Source of the DNA: Harringtonia aguacate
Lineage: Eukaryota > Ascomycota > Sordariomycetes > Ophiostomatales > Ophiostomataceae
DNA length: 64,000 bases
Assembly: GCA_014183095.1 (NCBI GenBank)
Contig: JACCPH010000012.1
Span: 383,933-447,932, forward strand
Reading direction: 5' to 3'
The notes below the pieces were generated by a model. That model worked only from the letters and a program-made list of their open reading frames with translations. It ran no database searches and was not told where the DNA came from. The position numbers were made by a program, and so were the translations under genes. Positions 1 through 11,093 of the stretch are shown piece by piece. Each line of letters starts with the position of its first letter. Position 1 is the first letter of the stretch.

Positions 1-2256
1 CTCCTTGGCCTTGCCTTTGGTTTCCTTGGCCTTGTCCGTGGCCTTGTCCGTGGCCTTGTCCGTGGCCTTGCCTGTAGTCTTGCTCTTGTCCTTGCCCTTG
101 TCTCTGCCCTTGCCCTTGGCCTTGCCTTTGGCTCTTGGCTTCTCCTCCTCGACAAAATCGTCGTTGTCGTCGCCGTCTTCGACCGCAGCCTCGACGTCCT
201 CGGCCTTGGCGCCGCGCTTGCGCATCTTGTCCTCGTTGGCGCGGCGGCGGGCGACGACGTTGGCGTTCTCAATGGCAAACTCGACAATGAGGCGGTTCGT
301 CTTCTTGCCGTCGAGGCTCTTGACGGGGTGGCCGTTGAGCCAGCGCAGGGCGGACAGAGCCCAGCGGTGGGACCAGTACTCGATGAAGCCGTAGCCGCGG
401 CTGCGTGCGCCGCCGCCGCCGGGGGCGGCGGCGACGCTCTCGGCCACCTTGGAGCCCTTTTCGGACTCGAAGACGACCTTGGCCTGCTTGACAACGCCCT
501 TGCCCTTGGCACGGCGGCAGTGCTCGGCCTCGCGGTCCTGCTGGCCGCCGCGGGCAATCTCCTCGCGGGCGAGCGGCTGGCGCTGGCCGGCCTTGACGTC
601 GGTGGCGAAGCCGACGACGGCGCGGCGGGCCAGCTCCTTGAGGCCCTTGGAGTCGACGTGGCGCGGCAGGTTGCGCACGGCCAGGCGGGTCAGACTCAGG
701 TGCAGCGCCGGGTTGTTCTTGACGAGCGTCTGGCGCTGCTTGGCGCTGGCCTCGCGCATCTGCACCTCGGCCGGCGGCAGCAGCGTGTAGAGCGGCGAGT
801 TGCGCGCAATCGTGCCCTCGCCCAGCAAAAACAGGTGGCGCTTGTCCTTTTGCCGCAGCCGCTCGCCCGCCGGCCCCGTCGACTGCAGCTGCGCCGCCTC
901 GCCCTTGCTCACGGCCTGCGCCACCTGCAGCACGCGGCCCTCGAGCGTGTAGCGGCCGTCGCGGTCCACCCGCTCGTCCTGCAGCACCGACATCTTGCCC
1001 GCCACTGCCGCCTTGCTGCTGCTGCTGCTGCTGCTGTCACCGCCTGCTGCCGCCACCGGCCGCCGCGGCGCGCTGCGGATGCAGGCCTGGGCGTCCTCCA
1101 GATTCACAAAGCACACAAAGCCCGTGCCGGCCGGGCGGTCGGTGGCGCGGTCCATGACGATGCGAGCGTAGCGCACGAGGCCAAACTTGGTAAAGTGGGT
1201 CTTGAGGGTGGCGTCGGTCGACGTGAACGGCACGTTGCGCACAAAGACGGTGCACGAGTTGTCGGTCGACAGCGTCTTTGGCTTTTTCTCCTCTTCCTTG
1301 TCGTCTTCGTCCTCTTCCCAGTCGTCCTCGTCATCCTCCTCCTTGTCCTTTGCGTCGTCGTCCTCGTCAGACTCGTCATCGAGGTTCCCCATGGTGTTCT
1401 CCATGAATTGGCGCAGGTCGGCATCCGCCTCAGTCTCAGCCTCGGGCTTGGCCTTGTCCTTCTTGTCCTTCTTGTCCTTCTTGTCCTCCTTGTCATCATC
1501 CTCCACTTCTTCCTTTTCCTGCGACTCCTGCCACGTCCGCTTGTCGACAGCATAGTCGACGGCCAGAGTGCGGCCGTCGACGACCTTGCCGTTGATAGCG
1601 GCGAGGGCAGCCTCGGCGTTCTTCTTGCCGCGCAGGGTAACAAAGCCGAAACCGGCCAGCTTGCCCTTGGACTGGGGCAGGTCGGCAAACTTGACTTTTC
1701 CGTACATGCGGAACATCTTGGTCAGGTCCTCGGAGGTCTTGATGCTCCACGGCAGGTTGCGCACGATGAGCTTGGGCGCCTTGCGGGCGGCGGCCAGCTC
1801 CTCCTGGCGCTTCTGCTTGGCGTCCGCCGCCGCCGTCGCAGAGGGCCGTGCCGCAGAACTGGCATCCGCACCGCCGTCTGCGCCCTTGGCCCGCAGACGC
1901 GGCTCGGCAATGTCAAGCCGCAGACGCCGGCCGTCGAGCAGCTCATTGTCGAGCTTGGCCTTGGCCTCGGCGGCGTCCTCGGCGTCGGTAAAGGTGACGA
2001 AGCCGTAGCCGCGCGACTCCTTGGTCTTGGGGTCCGTCACGACGGTGGCGTGCTTGACAGGGAAGTGCTCCGAGAAGAACTCGGTCAGCTTCTCGCTCGT
2101 CGCCGTCGGCGGCAGCGAACGCACAAAGAGCGAGCGGCGCTCCTCGACGCGGGCCTTTTTCGAGGGCGGCGCTGCCGTCTGGCCGTCGTTGGCATGGCGG
2201 CGTTCCTGGTCGGCCTCGGCCTCCCTCCGCCGCTTTTGCGCGACAGTCTTGCCCAT
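1..2256 (-). CDS. nop4: Nop4/RBM28-like nucleolar RNA-binding protein, 3' end beyond window
   Basis: This gene encodes a multi-RRM nucleolar protein of the yeast Nop4 / human RBM28 family, which is needed for 60S subunit assembly and pre-rRNA processing. The ATG at 2256 starts MGKTVAQKRRREAEA and the frame stays open to base 1, giving 752 codons with no stop, so the C-terminus is missing. Four RRM domains are visible from their RNP1 cores in order: SRGYGFVTF, LAGFGFVTL, PAGTGFVCF and SRGYGFIEY. RRMs 2 and 3 are separated by a Lys/Asp/Glu-rich linker, and RRMs 3 and 4 by a long basic region. The visible end is a lysine-rich tail with a repeated ATDK unit, coded by a 12-bp tandem repeat near bases 40-75. 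I see no intron in this part. The long plus-strand frame over it is an antisense artefact of GC-rich codons. The family call is firm from the four-RRM order. Confidence 0.9.
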   Translation of the reverse strand, partial: MGKTVAQKRRREAEADQERRHANDGQTAAPPSKKARVEERRSLFVRSLPPTATSEKLTEFFSEHFPVKHATVVTDPKTKESRGYGFVTFTDAEDAAEAKAKLDNELLDGRRLRLDIAEPRLRAKGADGGADASSAARPSATAAADAKQKRQEELAAARKAPKLIVRNLPWSIKTSEDLTKMFRMYGKVKFADLPQSKGKLAGFGFVTLRGKKNAEAALAAINGKVVDGRTLAVDYAVDKRTWQESQEKEEVEDDDKEDKKDKKDKKDKAKPEAETEADADLRQFMENTMGNLDDESDEDDDAKDKEEDDEDDWEEDEDDKEEEKKPKTLSTDNSCTVFVRNVPFTSTDATLKTHFTKFGLVRYARIVMDRATDRPAGTGFVCFVNLEDAQACIRSAPRRPVAAAGGDSSSSSSSKAAVAGKMSVLQDERVDRDGRYTLEGRVLQVAQAVSKGEAAQLQSTGPAGERLRQKDKRHLFLLGEGTIARNSPLYTLLPPAEVQMREASAKQRQTLVKNNPALHLSLTRLAVRNLPRHVDSKGLKELARRAVVGFATDVKAGQRQPLAREEIARGGQQDREAEHCRRAKGKGVVKQAKVVFESEKGSKVAESVAAAPGGGGARSRGYGFIEYWSHRWALSALRWLNGHPVKSLDGKKTNRLIVEFAIENANVVARRRANEDKMRKRGAKAEDVEAAVEDGDDNDDFVEEEKPRAKGKAKGKGRDKGKDKSKTTGKATDKATDKATDKAKETKGKAKE

Positions 2257-2596
2257 GGTGGTGTTTTGTCGGCTGTCGTTGGCTGCAGTTCGCTGTTGTC
2301 TGCAGGTTCGTTCTTTCTTTTTTTTTTTTCTGCCGGCAGCACTTTTTTTAGTGGACCAGCATATTTTCTCAGACGTCCGTCGTTATCGATAACGACCGTT
2401 ATAGTAGTCACGTGAACACGACAACCCGCGCTAGCCTGAAGCGGATGAAAATAAACAATTGGCCCTATTTGTATGCATTTGTTGTCATGGCTTGGAAACC
2501 CCTCTTCAACGGCTTTCTCAGCGACGCAGGATTCCACGATTCGTGAGTTTTGAATCCGACCTCTTTTATTCATATCAACGACCATCCCCCGAAACA
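2257..2596. promoter_or_regulatory. Bidirectional promoter between nop4 and ycg1
   Basis: These 340 bp separate two divergent start codons and must hold both promoters. The sequence shows a perfect 14-bp palindrome, CGTTATCGATAACG, at 2381-2394 and a CACGTG E-box at 2409-2414, 14 bp further on. A long T tract at about 2316-2328 lies on the nop4 side. CACGTG is the site of Cbf1-type bHLH factors in fungi. A role for the palindrome is inference. Confidence 0.5.
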
Positions 2597-4150
2597 ATGC
2601 CTACGCGCACATCGACGCGATCGACGCGAACGTCGGGCGCCGTGTCGCACAAAGGGTCTTCGGCGACGCTGCACTCGCGGGCGTCGGCGGCCTCGCGGGC
2701 GTCGTCGGTGAACCTGGACGTGCCGGCGGAGCCAGAGGACAATGCGCTGCGTGGAAAGGTGGTGGCGGTGTTCAGGGAGGCGCAGAAGAACACGGCGTCG
2801 CACCGGAAGCTGGCGGTGACGCTGCGCAAGATCCAAGAGACGTGCTGCTACGAGCCGACGACGGCGACGACGGCGACGACGAACGATGACGACGACTTCC
2901 ACGAGGACGACTTCAACACGGAGTTTGTGCGGTGCGTGGTGCGGGTGCTGCCGGTGCGCAAGTCGGAGCCGGTGGGCGACAAGGTGGTGCGGTTTGTGGG
3001 CCTGTTTCTGCGGCACGCCATCGAAAAGGACAACGAGCTGCTGGGCGAGGTGGACGAGGATGCTAGCACCATGCCGGAGACGCCCGGGACGCGGCTGACG
3101 GCGCACCTGGTGGAGCAGCTGCTGCCGCTGCTGGTGGCCAAGGACAAGTTTGTGCGGTACCGGTCGACGCAGCTGATTGCGCACATTGTCAACTCGCTGG
3201 ACGCCATCGACGACGACCTGTTCCAGAAGCTGCGGGCGGGCCTGCTGCGGCGCATCCGCGACAAGGAGGCCATGGTGCGGGCGCAGGCGGTGCTGGGGCT
3301 GGGGCGGTTGGCGGGCAACGCAGCGGAGCCGGAGAACTCGGACGACGACGACTCGGACCTCGACGCCAGCGGCGCCGCCTCTGCCGCCGCTGTCTCCGCC
3401 TCTGGCCTCCTCGACAAGCTGCTTGAGGTCCTCCAGAACGACCCCAGCGCCGATGTGCGCCGCTCGTTGCTCGTCAACCTGCCCATCCTGCCCAACACGC
3501 TGCCCTACCTGCTCGAGCGCGCCCGCGACGCCGACGCGGCCACCCGCCGCGCCGTCTACGCCCGCCTGCTGCCCGCCCTCGGCGACTTCCGCCACCTCTC
3601 GCTGTCCATGCGCGAGAAGCTGCTGCGCTGGGGGCTGCGCGACCGCGACGAGAACGTGCGCAAGGCCGCCGGCCGCCTCTTCCGCGAGCGCTGGATCGAA
3701 GACTGCGCCGGCCTGCCGGCCGAGGCCGCCGTCGACGAGGAGGGCAACCCGGTCGAGGGAGCCGAAGCCACGGCGGCCGCCGCCGCTCCCGGGCCCAGCT
3801 TCGAGGGCCTGCTCGAGCTGCTGGAGCGCATCGACGTGGTCAACTCGGGCGTCGAGGACGGCGTGGCGCTCGAGGCCATGCAGGGCTTCTGGGAGGGCCG
3901 GCCGGACTACCGCGACGCCGTGGTGCTGGACGACGAGTTCTGGGAGACGCTGTCGGCCGAGTCGGTGTTTCTGGCGCGCAGCTTCAACGACTTTTGCCGC
4001 AACGAGGAGAGCGGCAAGTACGAGTACCTCATCGAGGAGAAGCTGCCCGAGGTGACCAAGCTGGCCTTTTACCTCGAGCGGTACATGAAGGCGCTGGTGG
4101 ACGCGATCAAGCGGGCAGACGAGAAGGCGGCGCAGGGCGGAGGCGCGGAC

Positions 4151-4181
<31 letters not shown>

Positions 4182-6058
4182 AGGAGGACACGGTCGAGCA
4201 GGAGTTTATTGTGGAGCAGCTGCTGCACATTGCGCTGACGCTGGACTACTCGGACGAGGTGGGCCGGCGTAAGATGTTTGCCCTCCTGCGGCAGAGCCTG
4301 TCAACACCCGAGCTGCCGGACGAGGTGACCAAGCTGACGGTCAACGTGCTGCGCGACATCTGCGCGCCGGATGCGGCGGGCGAGCGCGAGTTCTGCAGCG
4401 TGGTGCTGGAGGCGGTGGCGGACGTGCACGACACGATCCTGGACGACGTGGACACGAACGAGGCGGCGGGCGAGGACGACAGCTTCCACTCGGCGCGGTC
4501 CGAGGTCAGCAGCGACACGACGCCGACCAAGAGCAGCCGAGCAGGCAGCAGCAGCCGGCAGCTGGCCAAGACGGCGGAGCTCAGCGAGGAGGAGGCGCAG
4601 GCCAAGGCCATCAAGGAGATTGTCATCAACCTCAAGTGCCTCAGCATCGTGCAGTTCATGCTGTCCAACGTCAGCGGCAGCCTGCAGAAGAACGACCATC
4701 TGGTGGCCATGCTCAACAACCTGGTGGTGCCGGCGGTGCGCAGCCACGAGGCGCCGGTGCGCGAGCGCGGGCTGGTGTGTCTGGGCCTGTGTGCGCTGCT
4801 GGACCGGTCGCTGGCCGAGGAGAACCTCGAGGTGTTTATGCGCTTCTACACAAAGGGCCACACGGCGCTGCAGATCACGGCGCTGCACATCCTGACCGAC
4901 ATCCTCAACGTGCACGGCGCGCAGCTGCTGTCGAGCCACGCGGCGCTGCTGCGCATCTACGTGCGGGCGCTGCGGTCGGGCGCGAAAGCCCCCGAGGTGC
5001 AGGCGACGGCCGTGGTGGCCGTGTCAAAGCTGCTGCTGGGCCGCGTGGTGACGGAGCCCGAGGTGGCCTTTGAGCTGCTCAAGACGCTGGTGGTGGCCTA
5101 CTTTGAGCCGGCCAGCGCCGAGAACCAGAGCGTGCGCCAGGCGCTCAACTACTTTTTGCCCGTCTTCTGCTACTCGCGCGCCGAGAACCAAGAGCTCATG
5201 CAGGCGGTGGCGCTCGACGCGCTGCACGCCCTCTTCAACGTGCGCGAGGGCCTCGAGGACGACGACGCCGACGTGGGCGCCGAGATGGTCAGCCTGGCCA
5301 CGGTGGGCGCGTGTCTGGTCGACTGGACGGACCCGCGCAAGTGCTACACGCCGGGCGTGGCCGAGGACGAGAAGAAGGCCGTGCAGGGCGACGTGCATCT
5401 GGACTTTGCCAAGGCCGTGCTGGAGCGGCTGTACGGGAACGCGAGCAGTGAGTTTTCGAGACGTGACCAGAGAAGAGACAAACAGACAACAGACAGGCTA
5501 ACACATCCTCCAGAAGAAGAAAAGAAGATTGTCGCCCCCCTCCTCGGCAAGCTGTACGTGTCGCCAGCAGCCAGCGAGGACAAGCTGCGCGCGCTGTACG
5601 ACGACGTGTCCGAGGCCGTCGAGGCCCAGCTGCTGGCCGACGCCACCAGCCGCAACGCGCTGTACAAGATCCACGTCAGCCTGGGCAAGATTGTCAACAA
5701 CCTGGACCAGCAGCAGCAGCAGCAGCAGAGGCAGCCGAGCGTGGGCTTGTACTCGCAGCGCAGCGCCAGCCGGGCGCCGTCGACCGTCGGAGACCACACC
5801 GTGCTGACAGCCGAAGGCGGCGACGACGATGACGACCGGACGGTGGTGACACAACCACGGATCAAGGAGGAGGAGGTTGACGACAACGACAACGACGACG
5901 ACGACGACCAGGACGGCGTGATTGTCGAAGGCGACGATATTGACGGCGACGAGGTCGACCTGGACGACGCCGACGAGGTCGTCGTGGCCGACGGCACCAC
6001 CATGCAGACGGTGCAGGTCGACGGGGACTCGCTGGTGGATGATCTGCTGGACGACTGA
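2597..6058 (+). CDS. ycg1: Condensin subunit Ycg1/CAP-G (Cnd3)
   Basis: This is the HEAT-repeat G subunit of condensin, which binds the kleisin Brn1/CAP-H and DNA during mitotic chromosome compaction. The exons are 2597-5447 and 5514-6058, giving 1131 aa. The 66-nt intron (GTGAGT donor, CTAAC branch site near 5498, CAG acceptor) has no in-frame stop and a length divisible by three, so a simple frame reads straight through it. The ATG at 2597 precedes a Ser/Thr/Arg-rich N-terminus (MPTRTSTRSTRTSG). HEAT-like helices follow, for example around KFVRYRSTQLIAHIV and DVRRSLLVNLP. There is an uninterrupted Glu tract at about residues 515-528, and the Cnd3 C-terminal domain includes KEIVINLKCLSIVQFML. 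The tail is strongly acidic, and a short poly-Gln run (bases 5708-5728) follows the conserved part. The length fits Ycg1 orthologues (about 1000-1100 aa). Confidence 0.9.
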
Positions 6059-6218
6059 GGCTGGTTAGACTTTGGCGGCAGCTGTTAGATGAGCTGCTGG
6101 GCTGAGCTGTTTGGTTCTTTCCATTTTGGGTTTGGCTCCCTCGGACTTTGGGTCTCTTTGTTTTTTCTTTTTTGTTTTGGCTTGGATTTTCTCTGTTCTC
6201 TAAAGTAATGAATGACTA

Positions 6219-9200
6219 CTACTCGTACTTATTGCCAGGCAGCGGCCGCTCATGACCGGCCAGCCACCACAGCAGGCTGCCCACGCCCACGTTGACGCCC
6301 AGGTGCATGCCGATGCTCCAGGCCGCGCAGTAGAGGTACTTGGGCGAGAAGACGGTCCACACAAACAGGTGCGTCCGCAGCGCTGCGCAGGCGGCCATGA
6401 CGGCGACGACGCCGGCGGCCGCCGCAGCGGTGAGCAGGCTGACGTGCAGGGCCCAGGGCGACCCGGACGACCCAGACGACCCAGACGACCCAGACGACCC
6501 AGACGACCCAGACGACCCAGACGGCCTGGACGAGGCGGTCCGCAGCAGCAGCACGCCCGCCACCGCCCAGTAGATGGGTGCTGCCCAGTTGCTCACAAAG
6601 GTCAGCACGCCGACGGCGCCCACCGAGAAGCCGGCCACACCGTTGTACGCCGACGACAGGTCGACGCTCGAGATGGCGTTGGTGCCGCCCAGGGCAAAGA
6701 ACGAGGCCGACTCGAGCAGCAGCATGGCGGTCGTGAGCTCGGCGGGGGCGAGAGGGCGGTTGTCACTGTTGTTACTGCTGTTACTGCTGTTGCTGCTGTT
6801 GCTGCTGTTGCTGCTGTTGCTGCTGTCCGCGGCCTGCTGCAGGAAACGGTACACCACCTCGAACAGCAGGTAGAGCGGAATGTTGACGGTGCGCGACTGC
6901 GTGGCCGCCAGCAGGGCGTAGAGGTAGAGGAGAATGTCTGTGGTTGACAGGCGAGCCGCCGCCGCCGCCTTCAGAGAGGAGGGGGAGGGGAAGGCCACGC
7001 CCGGGCTCGCCAACAGAGTGTAGACCACCACGACCGTCCCCACGGCCAGGCCGCCAAAGACGAGGCGTGCCCGCGTCACCAGCGACACGCTGTCGCCGCC
7101 TGCATGCAGCACCAGCTGCAGCAGCGGCTGGGCGAAGCTGCCCACGAGCTCGGGAGAGTCCTCAAAGGTGAAGACGAGCTTGAACGAAAAGGCCGCGGCC
7201 GTCAGCAGGCCGACGGCTGGCACCACAGCGGCTCTGGGCAGCTGCAGCCCGCAGAATCCCCGCGCCAGCTGCACGCCCGTCCACGCGTATGTGCCGCCGA
7301 CGAGCGTCCACAGCAGCGCCGGGTGCGGCTGCAAAAACGTCTTGACCAGGTCGGGCTCGCCGGCAAACTTCTGGCCCGTCTGGTTCCACGCGCGCACGAG
7401 ACGCACCGCGGCCAGCGCGGCGAGGACGGCCAGCAGCCGGCCCGCCTGGCTCTGCTTCGGGCCGGGGGCCGACAGGCTGCGCAGGCCCACGAGAGCCAGC
7501 CAGGCCGTCGCAGCCCAGTACCAAAAATGGTGCTCCTCCTCGACGTAGCTGCTGGCAAACATCATGACGCCGTAGGCTGCGTTGACGAGCAAAAATGGCG
7601 CCAGCTCGAGCCAGCCGGGTTGGCTGCTGCTGCTGCTGCTGCTGCTGCTGCCGCCGCCGCTCTCAGACACAAGAGCCAAGGAGGCCCCCACCGCCAGGCC
7701 CAGAGCGGCCACAGCGGCAGCCAGGCCCAGCTCCAGCTTCGTCATGTCGTAGTTGCTGGCCATGCGGCTCATCATGTCCTGCGCGCGGCGCAGCCACTGC
7801 GTCGTGTGCTCGAGCCACACGTCGTCGGGCTCGCCGGCCGTGCGCACAATGGCCTGCCACGCGCAGCCCAGCGCTTGGACGTCGTCGTCGTCGGACCGGG
7901 CGGACGAGGAGGACACGTCGTCCTCGACGCAGGCCGTGGCGTCGGTAAACACGTCTGGGCCAAAGGCGGCCGTCAGGATGCGCAGGATCTGGTGGGCGTT
8001 TTGCAAGAGGATGTGCGCCCGGTCGGTCCTCTGGGGCCACAGCGGCAGAAAGTCGGGGATAAACGCCCCCAGGTTGTTCTTGGGCGGCGGGAAGCCCAGC
8101 AGCCCCCCCAGCGTCGGCGCCAGGTCCGACTGCTCGACCGCCGTATAGAACTGGAAGTCGTCGCGCTCGTCGAGGGGCGAGGTCCGCGGATGGTGGTGGT
8201 GGTGGTCATCGCCACCCCCCCCCAGAGCCCGCAGCGCTGGCGCCACAAACACGAGCGCCGGCGACGTCTCGCCCGGCGACGAGGCGCCGTGGTTGCCCGC
8301 GTCGTTCATGCCGTGGTCGCCGCACAGCACGAGCAGGGTCCGCGCCAGGTGCGGCTGCGACGCCAGCGCCTCGTAGATCTGCCGCACGATGCCGTCCATC
8401 TCGCGCTGCTTAGGCAGCATGTTGGGGCTGCGCGGGCCGCCCTTGTGGCCGATGTGGTCCAGGCCCAGGTAGTGCAGCACCATGACGCTCCAGTCGTCCT
8501 GCGCCAGCTCGTCGGCCACGTGCCGCGTCACGTTGCGGTCGACCTCGGTGAAGTCCGCCACGAAGAAGCTCGACGTGCCGTCGGCCCGGTCAAACGTCTC
8601 CGGGAACAGCTTCAGCCACGTGTCGTCGCCGTGCAGCACCAGCTTGCCGGCCGACTCGCCCGTCTGCCTGGCCTGCCTGGCCTGCCTGGCCTTCATCTGC
8701 GCCAGCCACGAGTCCTGCGACGCCAGCGACGACGACTTGTCGCCCTCGTCCACGTTGAGCACCACGTCCAGGAACGACGGGATCGACCCCGTCGTGATCG
8801 CCTTGATGCGCGGCATCGTCACCGTTGGTGACGCCGCGTGCGCCGTGAACGGCACTGCCGCACCGCTCCGGATGAGGCTGGGCTGTTAAAGGAGTGAAGA
8901 CGAGGGAAAGAGAGGGGAGCTCACGATTGGGTAAATTGGAAGCCGCTGTTGGCGACATAGACAAAGTCACTGCGTCCCGTCAGAAATAGAGGCCCCTCAT
9001 GCAGAGTCAGAGCACAGCGGACCTTCGCAGCGCGTCCACCACCATGAACACGACCCGGTCAAAGGGTGCCGCTGCCGGCGGGCCGTAGCCCACGTCCTCG
9101 TACTCTGCCAGTCCCGGCAGAAGTGGCTTGTACGGGAAGAAGCCCTGGCCAAACGTCACAATGGCCAGGGGAATCAGGAGGTTGGCCACGACGAGCAGCA

Positions 9201-9270
9201 CGACGGCCAGAGCCGAGGGGCAGGCAGAGGCCCTGCGTCCGGCCGTGTAAGCGTTCCGAGAGGAGGCCAT
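6219..9270 (-). CDS. las21: GPI ethanolamine phosphate transferase 2 (Las21/GPI7)
   Basis: This ER membrane enzyme adds phosphoethanolamine to the second mannose of the GPI anchor. The exons in reading order are 9270-9023, 8969-8925 and 8877-6219, giving 983 aa. The introns are 53 nt (8970-9022, with an unusual GTCCGC donor) and 47 nt (8878-8924). Splicing restores the family sequence VFMVVDALRSDFVY, then FTQSLIRSGAAVPFTAHA. One N-terminal TM segment (about 20-42) precedes a lumenal alkaline-phosphatase-like domain. That domain carries SPTVTMPRIKAI (nucleophile Thr), HYLGLDHIGHKGG and GDHGMNDAGNHGASSPGE. Many C-terminal TM helices follow, with two Ser-rich insertions made by 9-bp repeats. The ATG at 9270 was chosen because the upstream in-frame Met (9312) adds no family sequence. 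The gene is convergent with ycg1 (160 bp apart). Confidence 0.92.
6462..6524. repeat. 9-bp tandem repeat in las21, (GSS)n
   Basis: About seven copies of a CCCAGACGA unit (minus strand TCGTCTGGG) code a Gly-Ser-Ser repeat in a loop between membrane helices near the Las21 C-terminus. The unit length keeps the frame, so copy number can change without breaking the protein. Confidence 0.85.
6770..6825. repeat. 9-bp tandem repeat in las21, (NSS)n
   Basis: About six copies of TTGCTGCTG or TTACTGCTG code an Asn-Ser-Ser repeat on the minus strand. It is a second, independent in-frame minisatellite in the same gene. Asn-Ser-Ser units match the N-glycosylation sequon if the loop is lumenal. Confidence 0.85.
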
Positions 9271-9990
9271 GGCTAGGAGGACAGAGACGGCTGAGGGAGA
9301 CAGAAAAGGCAAGACAAAAAGAGATAAAAGTCAGGACAGATTGATAAAAAAAAAGACACAAGAACGGCAGCTAAACTATGGCCACAATGCACGCCGCCGC
9401 CATGACGGCAGTGCCAGAGTGTGTGGGTAGAGTGGCAGAGCGACGCTGGTCAAAGGAGCGGATGCAGTTGGTGCGTCGACAGCCAGGCCTGGTTTCTCTC
9501 TTGGAGAGAGAAAAAGAGACACAGTTGTCCGTTTTTGTTGATCGTCGTGGCCCGTATTTGCTTATAGCGCCCCGAGTCCCCTGTAATTGCAGTCATGGCT
9601 AGAGCCGCACTCCACCCACACAGCAGGCTCCTGCAGCCCACCGCCCCACAGCGCCGCATCTCATTGGAGCGCACAGCTTGACAGGCCAAGAAAGTAATAC
9701 GAGCAGTCGTCGTCCTCCGCAGACTTGATCTGGCCTTGCTTGTCCCACCGGCACACCCATCCGGGAGCCGATGAGATGAACAAGTGTGTGTGCATGGCTG
9801 CCGTCGACTATCTGCAGCCCTTCTCCCCCTCTCTGTGGTCATAACGTCGTCCCATTGTAAAGTCTACCCGCAAGAAACACTGCCAGGCTCTGCTCTGGGC
9901 CCTCTTCTCTCTCTGGGCTCCCCCCCCCCCCCCTTGGGCCCTCGTCCTGACCTGTTCTCCTGCTTTTACTCCTTCCTATTTGTATCTCCC
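9271..9990. other. Intergenic, las21 5' side / LLPH-like 3' side
   Basis: This holds the las21 promoter (start at 9270, minus strand) and the 3' end of the next minus-strand gene. A run of about 14 C lies near 9920-9933 and an A-rich stretch at 9347-9357. I see no conserved reading frame. Confidence 0.6.
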
Positions 9991-10518
9991 TCATTTCCGC
10001 CTTCTGGACACCCGGTCCTTGTATTTGGGGAAAACAATCGCCGACTTCTTGACCCTCCGCTTCTCGATGCGCTTCTTGCCAACGGTCTTCTTGGTCGTGG
10101 CGCTGGAGTCGACTTCCATGTCCCCTGCAGCATATTAGTATGGGATTGGAAGGGAAGGATCACAATCTTTTTCAAAAGAAAAAGAAGAAAAGAAAAGAAA
10201 AAAAATAGGAAATCCCGTACCTTCGTCCTTCGTCGGGACCTGCGCTGCATCTATATTCTTGTTAGCAAGGACAATGACCTAGACAGACTGACGTCTCTCT
10301 CTCTCTCTCAAAGACCAACAGCACACACCTTCCGCCACGCCCTCCATCGCACCTGCGTCGTCCTTCTTGTCCTCGCGGACCGGCTTTGGCTGCGCTGCCA
10401 ACTCGATCAGTTTGGCCGCCAGCCGCTCTGTTCTGGCCGATTCCACCGGTCCAAAGACATTCTTCTTGAGTCTCTGGTTATTCGCCTTGCGCGAACTTGC
10501 TCGTGCACTTTTGGCCAT
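9991..10518 (-). CDS. Small basic nucleolar protein, YBL028C/LLPH-like (DUF2423)
   Basis: This is a short, very basic protein of the UPF0642/DUF2423 family (yeast YBL028C, human LLPH), thought to act in the nucleolus and in 60S maturation. The three exons are 10518-10329, 10250-10221 and 10124-9991, giving 117 aa. Intron 1 (10251-10328) ends in AATATAG, and intron 2 (10125-10220) has a textbook TACTAAT branch site before CTGCAG. The N-terminus MAKSARASSRKANNQRLKKN matches the family start MAKS(L/A)RASS. The end is a basic block with VGKKRIEKRRVKKSAIVFP and SRRRK, also typical. The 30-nt middle exon is small, and the intron 1 acceptor was chosen by frame and branch-site distance; a CAG a few bases away is an alternative. 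It shares a 575-bp divergent promoter with siz. Confidence 0.82.
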
Positions 10519-11093
10519 GGCGTGTGACGGTTGTGTAGGTTGCGGTTGAATAAGAGAGAGCGGCGTTCTGCCGCTTTTTTTTTTTTTTTTCCTTTTTTCC
10601 TAGTAAACCTTTTTTTTCCCTGCCCGCCTGCTTGTACACTGCACCTAAATTTACGTGCGCGGTACTTTTGCACAGCTTCCTGCATCCCGGTCCCAGTTTT
10701 GCCGCCACCGACCGCCTTTCGCCCTGCAAAACATCAACCTCGAACTGACGAGGAGCCTCGATTTCACCCGGGCCTGGCGTCGCTCGTCATTTCCGGCTCA
10801 CCATCCCCTGAAACAAGACATCGGATTGCAATCGCAGATAATCCAGGACATCGCCTTTATGTCCGCCGACTCCGGCCCGCCTCTCCAAGGAGCTGAGACG
10901 AAGAAACACCCCCCTCCCGCCCTCTGCTGCCTCGTCACATCTCGCGACGACAGGCGGCCACCGAGCCCGGCATTCCTTCGCTGAACCGCCTCGCGCGCAC
11001 CCCTCCTCGTCTTTCCCCTGTCGCCTGCGCGCCTCCCATCTCATCACGCCACCATCTGCATCGACGCGGGACGATACCCGCCATTTGCCAGCC
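10519..11093. promoter_or_regulatory. Shared promoter of the LLPH-like gene and siz
   Basis: These 575 bp separate two divergent start codons. A T-rich tract (about 10576-10615) sits near the minus-strand gene, and a C/T-rich leader leads into siz. I see no frame of its own and no clear TATA box. Confidence 0.5.

Noticed and set aside
328..2415. 695-codon plus-strand frame over nop4
   Set aside because: It is antisense to a clear four-RRM protein; low-complexity Ala/Leu/Arg content from GC-rich third positions.
2570..4228. 552-codon minus frame over ycg1
   Set aside because: Antisense shadow of a HEAT-repeat protein with no domain of its own.
7104..8831. 575-codon plus frame over las21
   Set aside because: Antisense shadow; the minus strand carries the active-site motifs of Las21.
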